This document shows, in pieces, positions 1-6,488 of a stretch of DNA of 34,716 nt. Origin of the DNA: an uncultured Collinsella sp. (GTDB taxonomy: Bacteria; Actinomycetota; Coriobacteriia; Coriobacteriales; Coriobacteriaceae); the NCBI GenBank assembly GCA_958412345.1, contig CATYSO010000024.1, positions 1 to 34,716 on the forward strand, in the 5' to 3' direction. Each line of letters begins with the position of its first letter. Position 1 is the stretch's first letter. Under the pieces are notes generated by a model. That model made no database searches, was not told where the DNA came from, and saw nothing but the letters and a program-made list of their open reading frames with translations. Made by a program: the position numbers and the translations under genes.

Positions 1-40
1 TCAGTTTTAGGAAAGCAAGTACCTAAAAGAAATTTTTCTT

Positions 41-56
41 CCCCTTATATGTAACC
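41..56. repeat. 16-bp direct repeat flanking IS30 copy A
   Basis: The 16 bases CCCCTTATATGTAACC occur here, immediately outside the left terminal repeat of IS copy A, and again at 1691-1706 between the two copies. They are either an unusually long target duplication of copy A or part of a longer left end carried by both copies. The right flank of copy B (3339 onward) shares only CC, so the sequence alone does not decide. Confidence 0.7.
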
Positions 57-84
57 CTTGATTACCGACTTCATCCGAACACTT

Positions 85-120
85 CCCACATTCATCCGTA
101 CATGTACGGATGAATGTGGG
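85..120. promoter_or_regulatory. 36-bp perfect palindrome in IS leader, copy A
   Basis: The 18 bases from 85 (CCCACATTCATCCGTACA) are followed by their exact reverse complement, centred at 102/103 on GTACATGTAC. A second hairpin, GGGCCGG-5-CCGGCCC at 136-154, follows before the ribosome-binding site. Structures at this place in IS leaders commonly block transposase translation from transcripts entering from outside. It could also be a binding site for the transposase. Confidence 0.85.
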
Positions 121-173
121 AACCCGATACCCTGAGGGCCGGATCGGCCGGCCCCGGGAGATCGGAGGACGGC

Positions 174-1466
174 ATGTCCGGAAAGAAGAAGAGTGGCTCC
201 GCAAGGGCGGTCCCGAGGGCCTACGGAAGGCTCACGAGGCACGAGCGGGACACGGTCCAGAGGATGCTGGAGCGCAGGTGCTCGTGCAGGGAGATCGCCA
301 GGGAACTGGGCAGGTCGCCCTCGACGGTGAGCGCCGAGGTGGCGTCGCACAGGTTCGTGACGGCGCCGAAGGCCAGGCGCGGCGAGCGCGTGGACGCCTC
401 CGCCGACCTGTCGGCGGCCTGCCCGCGCCTGGCGGCGTGGCCGCGATGCTGCAACGGGTGCGGCCGGTACCGCGCCATCGGCTGCAAGCGCCGCCCGCAC
501 GTCTTCTACGAGGCCCGCGCCGCGCAGCTGTGCGCCGACTCGGTCCTCGTCTCGTCCAGGCGCGGGATCGACGCCGACGAGCCGGCAGCGGCGGCCAGGC
601 TGGAGGCGATAAGGGACTGCCTGCGCCGGGGGCTCTCCCCCGAGCAGATGGCGGCGCGCAACGGCGGGCCGGTGGACATGTCGCCGTCGACCATCTACCG
701 CTGGGTCGCGGCGGGCTACGACGGCATGACCAACATGGAGCTCAGGCGCAAGGTCGGCTACAGGCCGAGGAGGCGCGCCGCCGCCCGGGCGGCCACGCGC
801 CACTCCGCCCGCAGGTCGTACGCCGCGTTCCTCGCCCTCGGGGAGGACGCGTGCGCCGCGGCCTGGGAGATGGACACCGTCGAGGGCGCCCGGCAGGACT
901 CCGCCTGCCTGCTCACGCTGCTGCACCGCCCCAGCAGGCTGCAGCTCGCGCTGCCGCTGGCGGAGAAGACCGCCGGGCGCGTCGCGGCCGCCCTGGGCGG
1001 CATCGGGGAGGTCCTCGGCGCCGACGGGATGCGCCGCGTGTTCCGCGCCGTGCTCACCGACAACGGCGCCGAGTTCTCCGACGAGGGCGCCATCGCGGCG
1101 CTCCTCGGCGAGGGGCCGGGCGAGACGAGGCTGTTCTACTGCGACCCGCGCCGCAGCGACCAGAAGGGCGCCTGCGAGCGCAACCACGTCGAGATCAGGA
1201 AGCTGCTGCCCAAGGGCGCCGGAATCAGGTTCGACCGGCTCGCCCCGGCCGACCTGGCGCTGGCCATGTCGCACGTGAACTCCGAGCCCCGCGGCGCGCT
1301 CGGCTTCGCGACGCCCGCGCGCGCCTTCAGGGCGATGCTCGGGGAGGACGCGGCGGCGCTGCTGGACGCCTACGGCGTGTGGGACGTGCCGCTCGGCGAC
1401 CTCGACCTGACGCCGGGGCTCATCGAGAGGGCGCGCGCAGAGAGGGGCGATGCCCCGCTGGCCTAG
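174..1466 (+). CDS. IS30-family DDE transposase, copy A
   Basis: This 430-residue transposase catalyses movement of the surrounding element. The N-terminus has a helix-turn-helix (about residues 17-55: LTRHERDTVQRML through SREIARELGRS-like text and STVSAEV) typical of IS30. A Cys-rich stretch follows near residue 88 (PRCCNGCGRY). The catalytic core shows the three acidic positions: Asp in EMDTVEG, Asp in LTDNGAEF and Glu in GACERNHVEIRKLLPKG. The start is the ATG at 174, preceded by GGAGG seven bases upstream. An upstream GTG at 114 lies inside the palindrome and is unlikely. The gene is intact, so the element may still be active. Confidence 0.93.
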   Translation: MSGKKKSGSARAVPRAYGRLTRHERDTVQRMLERRCSCREIARELGRSPSTVSAEVASHRFVTAPKARRGERVDASADLSAACPRLAAWPRCCNGCGRYRAIGCKRRPHVFYEARAAQLCADSVLVSSRRGIDADEPAAAARLEAIRDCLRRGLSPEQMAARNGGPVDMSPSTIYRWVAAGYDGMTNMELRRKVGYRPRRRAAARAATRHSARRSYAAFLALGEDACAAAWEMDTVEGARQDSACLLTLLHRPSRLQLALPLAEKTAGRVAAALGGIGEVLGADGMRRVFRAVLTDNGAEFSDEGAIAALLGEGPGETRLFYCDPRRSDQKGACERNHVEIRKLLPKGAGIRFDRLAPADLALAMSHVNSEPRGALGFATPARAFRAMLGEDAAALLDAYGVWDVPLGDLDLTPGLIERARAERGDAPLA

Positions 1467-1597
1467 CCTAAAGGAAAAACGGAATAGACGGACCGACCGT
1501 TCGGCTGAGTCTGGGAAGAGGTGCCGGGCGGAGGGCGGAGCATGGCCACCGGACCTATCGAAACACATCTCCACCGTTCCTTCAACTGGGAAAACGG

Positions 1598-1630
1598 CGC
1601 CCCCGGGGCCCGTGAGGGGCCGCGGGGGCG
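1598..1630 (+). other. GC-rich hairpin at right end of IS copy A
   Basis: CGCCCCCG (1598-1605) pairs with CGGGGGCG (1623-1630), and GGGCCC/GGGGCC pair inside. No U-tract follows, so it is not a clear terminator. The counterpart in copy B is at 3246-3278 with a different inner loop but the same outer stem. Confidence 0.5.
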
Positions 1631-1690
1631 TTCGGCTAGCTGTGGGAACGGCCTATTCGCTCAGCGTGTTCGGCTGAGATCGGAAATCAA

Positions 1691-1706
1691 CCCCTTATAT
1701 GTAACC
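1691..1706. repeat. 16-bp spacer between IS copies, repeat of 41-56
   Basis: Identical to 41-56. It is the only DNA between the right terminal repeat of copy A and the left terminal repeat of copy B. Confidence 0.75.
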
Positions 1707-1733
1707 TTGATTGGCAACTTCATCCGAACACTT

Positions 1734-1769
1734 CCCACATTCATCCGTACATGTACGGATGAATGTGGG
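1734..1769. promoter_or_regulatory. 36-bp perfect palindrome in IS leader, copy B
   Basis: Same palindrome as at 85-120, base for base, at the same distance from the transposase start. Its perfect conservation in both copies, while parts of the coding sequence have diverged, suggests selection on the structure. Confidence 0.85.
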
Positions 1770-1822
1770 AACCCGATACCCTGAGGGCCGGATCGGCCGG
1801 CCCCGGGAGATCGGAGGACGGC

Positions 1823-3115
1823 ATGTCCGGAAAGAAGAAGAGTGGCTCCGCAAGGGCGGTCCCGAGGGCCTACGGAAGGCTCACGAGGCACGAGCGGGAC
1901 ACGGTCCAGAGGATGCTGGAGCGCAGGGCGTCGTGCAGGGAAATCGCGAGGGAGCTGGGCAGGTCGCCCTCGACGGTGAGCGCCGAGGTGACGTCGCACA
2001 GGTTCGTGACGGCGCCGAAGGCCAGGCGCGGCGAGCGAGTGGACGCCTCCGCCGACCTGTCGGCGGCCTGCCCGCGCCTGGCCGCGTGGCCGCGCTGCTG
2101 CAACGGGTGCGGGCGGTACCGCGCGATCGGCTGCAAGCGCCGCCCGCACGTCTTCTACGATGCCCGCGCCGCGCAGCTGTGCGCGGACTCGGTCCTCGTC
2201 TCGTCGAGGCGCGGGATAGACGCCGACGAGCCCGCCGCGGCCGAGGCGCTCGCCCTCATCCGCGACGGCCTGGGCCGGGGGCTCTCGCCCGAGCAGCTGT
2301 CCGCCCGCAACGGCGGGCCCGTGGACATGTCGCCGTCGACCATCTACCGCTGGGTCGCGGCGGGCTACGACGGCATGACCAACATGGAGCTCAGGCGCAA
2401 GGTCGGCTACAGGCCGAGGAGGCGCGCCGCCGCCCGGGCGGCCACGCGCCACTCCGCCCGCAGGTCGTACGCCGCGTTCCTCGCCCTCGGGGAGGACGCG
2501 TGCGCCGCGGCCTGGGAGATGGACACCGTCGAGGGCGCCCGGCAGGACTCCGCCTGCCTGCTCACGCTGCTGCACCGCCCCAGCAGGCTGCAGCTCGCGC
2601 TGCCGCTCGCGGCGAAGGACGCCGAGAGCGTGGCGGCGGCGCTCGGGGGCGTGCGCTCGGTGCTGGGCGCCGGCGGCACGGGGAGGGTCTTCCGCGCCGT
2701 GCTCACCGACAACGGCGCCGAGTTCTCCGACGAGGGCGCGATCGCCGCGCTCATCGGCGAGGAGCCCGGCGAGACGAGGCTGTTCTACTGCGACCCTAGG
2801 CGCAGCGACCAGAAGGGCGCCTGCGAGCGCAACCACGTCGAGATCAGGAAGCTGCTCCCCAAGGGCCGCGGCCTCAGGTTCGACCGGCTGGTTCCGGCGG
2901 ACCTGTCGCTGGCGATGTCGCACGTGAACTCCGAGCCCCGCGGCGCGCTCGGCTTCGCGACGCCCGCCCGCGCCTTCCGGGCGATGCTCGGCGACGACGC
3001 GGCGGCGCTGCTGGAGGCGTACGGCATCGAGGACGTGCCCATCGACGAGCTCGACCTGACGCCGGGCCTCATCGCGCGGGCGCGCGCAGAGAGGGGCGAT
3101 GCCCCGCTGTCCTAG
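1823..3115 (+). CDS. IS30-family DDE transposase, copy B
   Basis: A 430-residue transposase with the same domain order as copy A: helix-turn-helix, Cys-rich segment (PRCCNGCGRY), then a DDE core (EMDTVEG, LTDNGAEF, ACERNHVEIRKLLPKG). The start ATG follows a GGAGG site. Differences from copy A are clustered, for example around residues 139-162 (AEALALIRDGLGRG instead of AARLEAIRDCLRRG) and 260-285 (AAKDAESVAAALGGVRSVLGAGG instead of the AEKTAGR version). About 290 bases in the middle (roughly 2320-2607) are identical. All catalytic residues are present, so it is probably functional. Confidence 0.93.
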   Translation: MSGKKKSGSARAVPRAYGRLTRHERDTVQRMLERRASCREIARELGRSPSTVSAEVTSHRFVTAPKARRGERVDASADLSAACPRLAAWPRCCNGCGRYRAIGCKRRPHVFYDARAAQLCADSVLVSSRRGIDADEPAAAEALALIRDGLGRGLSPEQLSARNGGPVDMSPSTIYRWVAAGYDGMTNMELRRKVGYRPRRRAAARAATRHSARRSYAAFLALGEDACAAAWEMDTVEGARQDSACLLTLLHRPSRLQLALPLAAKDAESVAAALGGVRSVLGAGGTGRVFRAVLTDNGAEFSDEGAIAALIGEEPGETRLFYCDPRRSDQKGACERNHVEIRKLLPKGRGLRFDRLVPADLSLAMSHVNSEPRGALGFATPARAFRAMLGDDAAALLEAYGIEDVPIDELDLTPGLIARARAERGDAPLS

Positions 3116-3555
3116 CCTAAGGGAAAACGGAATAGACTGACCGACCGTTCGGCTGAGTCTGGGAAGAGGTGCCGGGCGGTGGGCGGAGCATGGCCACCGG
3201 ACCCATCGAAACACATCTCCACCGTTCCTTCAACTGGGAAAACGGCGCCCCCGGGCCCCGGGAGGGGCAGCGGGGGCGTTCGGCTAGGTGCGGGAACGGC
3301 CTATTTGCTCAATGTGTTCGGCTGAGATCGGAAATCAACCGACGAAGAGCGCATACCCAGCAGATGGGGCAGCGAGGTGCAGATGAGGACCACATAATAC
3401 GTAGCGATGTAGCCGGCACCACACGAGACGGCAGTGAGATGCGAAATAACGAGTTGGCACACACTGCAGACTCTCAACCGTATGGTTCAGCACCGATTGT
3501 GGTCATCGCCCTATCCTTCTTTCGGAAAGCGGCCGAGCGACTCGAACCAATAGGA

Positions 3556-3696
3556 TCAGTCGGTCCCTATCCGTACAGCCCGAACCACGAGTGCCACAAG
3601 GACGAGGGGGGCGGCGACCCATTTGGGGAACTGCAGCGCGTTAAGGGCGAGCGCGATCGCGAGTATCAGCGCGTATGCAAGGAGTTCCCACCACAT
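3556..3696 (-). CDS. possible small membrane peptide (46 aa)
   Basis: A short frame beginning MWWELLAYALILAIALALNA and ending VVRAVRIGTD. It reads as two hydrophobic segments around a short polar turn (LQFPKW), as in small double-spanning membrane peptides. It lies 39 bp downstream of the flavoprotein gene on the same strand. No convincing ribosome-binding site precedes the ATG, and the frame could be chance in GC-rich DNA. No family is recognised. Confidence 0.3.
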   Translation of the reverse strand: MWWELLAYALILAIALALNALQFPKWVAAPLVLVALVVRAVRIGTD

Positions 3697-3735
3697 CAGG
3701 GCAGGGCGGCGGTAGGGTGCTTCCGGCCTCTCCCC

Positions 3736-4254
3736 CTACTCTCTCCACAGCTCCCCCGCCCGCCGCCTGCGCGCGAGCTCGACGGCTTCCTTACCCGTCA
3801 TGGTCTCGATGTCGAGAACCATCACGAAGGTGTGGTCGAAGGCAGGCGCAATCTCCTCGCGGGCCTTCTCCTCGTGACCGGGCCAGAAGCGCTCGGCCAC
3901 GAAGAGAAGCTCCTCCAAACGCTCATCGGGATCCGTGAGCTGGCGCAGGCGCCCCGTGCAGACCACGCTGCGAAAGTACGAGGTGTATTGCTCGGGGATA
4001 ATCTCATCCTGGTCAATGACCGTGAACGAGGCACGAGCATCGGCTTTGAGCAGGTCGATCTTATGGCCGGTCATAGCCCCGTGGAAGGTAAGCCTGCCAT
4101 CGCGGTAGCCATAGTTGAGCGGCACCTGGTACGGCGCGCCAAGCTCGAGATCATTGAGCGCGAGCACGCCGGACGTGCCGCGCTCGAGCACCTCGATGCA
4201 GGCTTCCTCGCTAAGGGCCTGACGCTTTCTGCGCATGGGAATGAGGTCAATCAT
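3736..4254 (-). CDS. pyridoxamine 5'-phosphate oxidase-fold flavoprotein (NimA-like)
   Basis: A 172-residue protein of the flavin-binding split-barrel superfamily, closest in style to NimA/Pyridox_ox_2 proteins rather than PdxH. Visible family features are the N-terminal MRRKRQALSEEACIEVLERG, the strand pair VPLNYGYRDGRLTFHGAMTGHKIDLL (the FHxAxxGxK-type flavin-phosphate site), then ASFTVIDQDEIIPEQYTSYFRSVVCTGR. The length is normal. The start follows GGAGGGA seven bases upstream. The substrate is unknown; family members bind FMN or F420 and reduce small molecules. It is probably native chromosome beside the island scar. Confidence 0.8.
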   Translation of the reverse strand: MIDLIPMRRKRQALSEEACIEVLERGTSGVLALNDLELGAPYQVPLNYGYRDGRLTFHGAMTGHKIDLLKADARASFTVIDQDEIIPEQYTSYFRSVVCTGRLRQLTDPDERLEELLFVAERFWPGHEEKAREEIAPAFDHTFVMVLDIETMTGKEAVELARRRRAGELWRE

Positions 4255-4327
4255 GGTCGTCCCTCCAAAGCCGGTCTTAAACTGGAAGCCATCTTAGCAC
4301 ACGGCATGCGCGCCGTGCAACGCGGCA

Positions 4328-4680
4328 TCAGTCAGTGCGCAAGAGACACGACGGCCTCAGTCCTGCCGCCCTACCCCTCCGACGACCCACCTCAAGCCTG
4401 GCCGCGAGTTCCTCGAGGCACTCGCCCGTACGCCGCAGCTCAGTTGCAACGTCAACGCCAACGTAGGTGTAGTGCCAGGGCTCGAAGTCCACGCCCGTAA
4501 GGGCAGACTTGCCCGGAGGATACCGACGGATGAACCCAAACCGCCACGAATTCTCGAACAGCCAGTCCTGGATCCCCTCGAGGCCTCCCGGGCTACCGTC
4601 TCCGCAGCTTATGTCGAGCGCGACGCCCAAGGCGTGCTCGCTCCGACCCGGAAGCGCCACGTAGCGGCACGTGGCTCGCC
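4328..4680 (-). pseudogene. VanY-type D,D-carboxypeptidase remnant, 5' end missing
   Basis: The frame keeps the catalytic half of a zinc D-alanyl-D-alanine carboxypeptidase (peptidase M15B/VanY): SEHALGVALDI carries the zinc His and Asp, RRYPPGKSALTG is the usual linker, and FEPWHYTYVG holds the ExxH-like EPWH ligand. It then ends normally. Upstream of YVALPGRSEH (about 4675) the frame stays open but no longer reads like VanY. The N-terminal substrate-binding part, the signal or anchor and any normal start are missing. The break coincides with the truncated start of the methylase on the other strand, so a deletion joined the two. A short product from a GTG at 4660 is conceivable but unlikely to be active. 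Confidence 0.75.
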
Positions 4681-4694
4681 AAGCTTTACTTGGT

Positions 4695-6486
4695 TCGGCC
4701 GGCGCGATGTCTTCAACACCGAGATCGTTGCGGATGATGGCGCCAATACATGGACGCCGACTAGTGATCCAATCGAATTTCCAAAGTCAAAGGGACACGG
4801 CTGGCGCGCATACGTGGAGGCTACGCGGCTCGAGATCACGTGTGGCGAGGCGCCGTTTGTGTGCTCGCGCTACGACACCGTGACGGGAGACGAGCTACCC
4901 GTAAGCGAGCGCGTAGGCTTCCTTGACCGCAAGCTTCGCGTTGTGACCGAGAAGACCAAGACTCGCAAGGAATGGGTGCGCCGGGCCCTCGACGCGCTGC
5001 GCGCGACGTACGGCTTCGAGTACCAGGGCGACAACCTGCTTATTGCTCGCGTCAATGTGCTCGAGACGTTCGTCGAGCATCTCCGCAATCGCTGGGGGTC
5101 GGGCCCCCAACAGGACGAGCTCGAGCAGGCGGCATGGATCTTTTCCTGGAACTTCTGGCAGATGAACGGCTTCACAGACGCCGTGCCCACCAACAAGATG
5201 GGCGCCGAGGTGGAGTCGACCCTGGGGACGTTCGAGGAGCCCGAGCCGGAGCCGATGCAACCGTCGCTTTTCGACCTGTTCGATGACGTATTCCCCGACG
5301 AGACAACCGAAGAGACCAAAGAAGAGGAGCCAAGGGAAACGGTTCCCCTCTGCGTGATATACGACTGGCAGAACGGCGAGCCCTTCGAGTTCGCCGCATT
5401 GAAAGGTGAGGCAGCAATTATGGGAAAGAAGTTCTATGCGGTAATCGGTAATCCCCATATCAGCTTTCAGTGGCGGAACAAGATTCTGGCAATAAGACCT
5501 ATGCACCGCCCATCTATCACGAGTTTATGGACTCGGCGTTCAAGGTTTCCGACAAGGTGGAGCTTGTCACTCCCGCTAGATTCCTATTTGACGCCGGCTC
5601 AACCCCAAAGGCCTGGAACAGGAAGATGCTTAACGACCCCCATTTCAAAGTGATGAGCTATAAAGCGGATGCGTCCAGCGCCTTTCCGAATACCGACATC
5701 AAGGGCGGTGTTGCCGTTACCTATCGAGATGCTGATCGGGATTTCGGTGCGATAGAAGTGTTCACACATTTCGATGAGCTTCGTACCATCAAAGAGAAGG
5801 TTGTAAAACATGGCATCCAACCCCTCGGCGATATCATCTTCGCGGCCGATAGCTACCACTTCACTGAAGCCATGCACGAAGACCATCCCGAGATTCGTTA
5901 TGTTGACGACGACCATGGTCTGTTGAGCAAGAACCACGACTATGACCTTAAGACAAACGTTCTCGACAACCTTAACAATGTAGTTTTCTTTGACGAGATG
6001 CCTGGCGACGGAGATAGTTGCATCAGAATCTTTGGCAGAGGTCGCGCCGGAAGAGCTTACAAGTTCATTTCCGCCAGATATATCGCTCCGCATCCGAACC
6101 TCGACAAATGGAAAGTACTTGTTCCTGCCGCCAACGGATCGGGCGCGCTTGGAGAAGTGCTTTCTACGCCCTTAATAGGGCGGCCCTTAATAGGGCATAC
6201 GCAGTCCTTCATAAGCATTGGCAGTTTCAATTCCGAAGCGGAAGCTACGGCTCTCCTCAAATACATAAAATCGAAGTTCGCTCGGACCATGCTCGGAATT
6301 CTGAAGATTACGCAGCACAATCCCGCACCAAAATGGAAGTATGTCCCCCTACAGGACTTTACTTCTGACTCCGACATCGATTGGTCGCAGTCTGTTGCTG
6401 ACATCGACCGTCAGCTCTATGCGAAGTACGGCCTCGACGACGAGGAGATTCAGTTCATCGAATCCCATGTGAAGGAGATGGACTAG
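4695..6486 (+). pseudogene. Eco57I-like N6-adenine DNA methylase, truncated and frameshifted
   Basis: This encodes the modification subunit of a restriction-modification system. It methylates adenine in DNA. The first frame reads RRDVFNTEIVADDG, then TRLEITCGEAPFVCSRYDT, FLDRKLRVV, YQGDNLLIARVN and WNFWQMNGFTDAVP, and reaches FYAVIGNP. The expected catalytic motif NPPY is broken because the run at 5453-5456 has four C instead of five. The second frame then continues with QLSVAEQDSG, PPIYHEFMDSAFKVSDKVELVTPARFLF, and the specificity domain to the stop at 6486. The N-terminus expected before DVFNT is absent at the vanY scar, with no start codon or ribosome-binding site of its own. The 3' half is clearly less GC-rich than the next gene. 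An active enzyme would need both repair of the tract (or a -1 slip) and a new start. The alternative of two small separate genes is less likely, because the two frames join exactly at the motif. Confidence 0.8.
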
Positions 6487-6488
6487 CA

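Larger units (their letters stand above)
58..1690 (+). mobile_element. IS30-family insertion sequence, copy A
   Basis: A 1633-bp element bounded by 25-bp imperfect inverted repeats: the left end (58-82) starts TTGATTACCG and the reverse complement of the right end (1666-1690) starts TTGATTTCCG, with 21 of 25 positions matching. It carries one transposase gene (174-1466). The leader has a 36-bp palindrome and a GC hairpin, and about 220 noncoding bases follow the gene. Three related motifs beginning TTCGGCT and ending in GGAA or GGAAA (1500, 1631, 1669) lie near the right end and may be transposase-binding sites. A near-identical copy follows 16 bp downstream in the same orientation. Confidence 0.9.
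1707..3338 (+). mobile_element. IS30-family insertion sequence, copy B
   Basis: A 1632-bp element in the same orientation as copy A, with terminal repeats at 1707-1731 (TTGATTGGCA at the tip) and 3314-3338. It repeats the layout of copy A: a 36-bp palindrome (1734-1769), the transposase gene (1823-3115) and a noncoding right end with a GC hairpin (3246-3278). The two copies are not a fresh duplication, because long identical stretches alternate with short, strongly diverged blocks. The right flank begins CCGACGAAG and shows no obvious target duplication. Confidence 0.9.

Noticed and set aside
45..3214. Long frames opposite both IS transposases (about 509 and 517 codons)
   Set aside because: They are repetitive in Arg, Gly and Val, match no family, and mirror the transposase codon structure; typical shadows in GC-rich DNA.
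4472..4690. N-terminal extension of the methylase frame into the vanY remnant
   Set aside because: This part is the antisense of conserved VanY motifs and has no methylase character, so it was not counted as methylase.
6170..6200. CCCTTAATAGGG occurring twice, possible recent 15-bp duplication
   Set aside because: It encodes TPLIGRPLIGHTQ, and a PLIG-x-PLIGHT stretch is, as I recall, natural in this methylase family.
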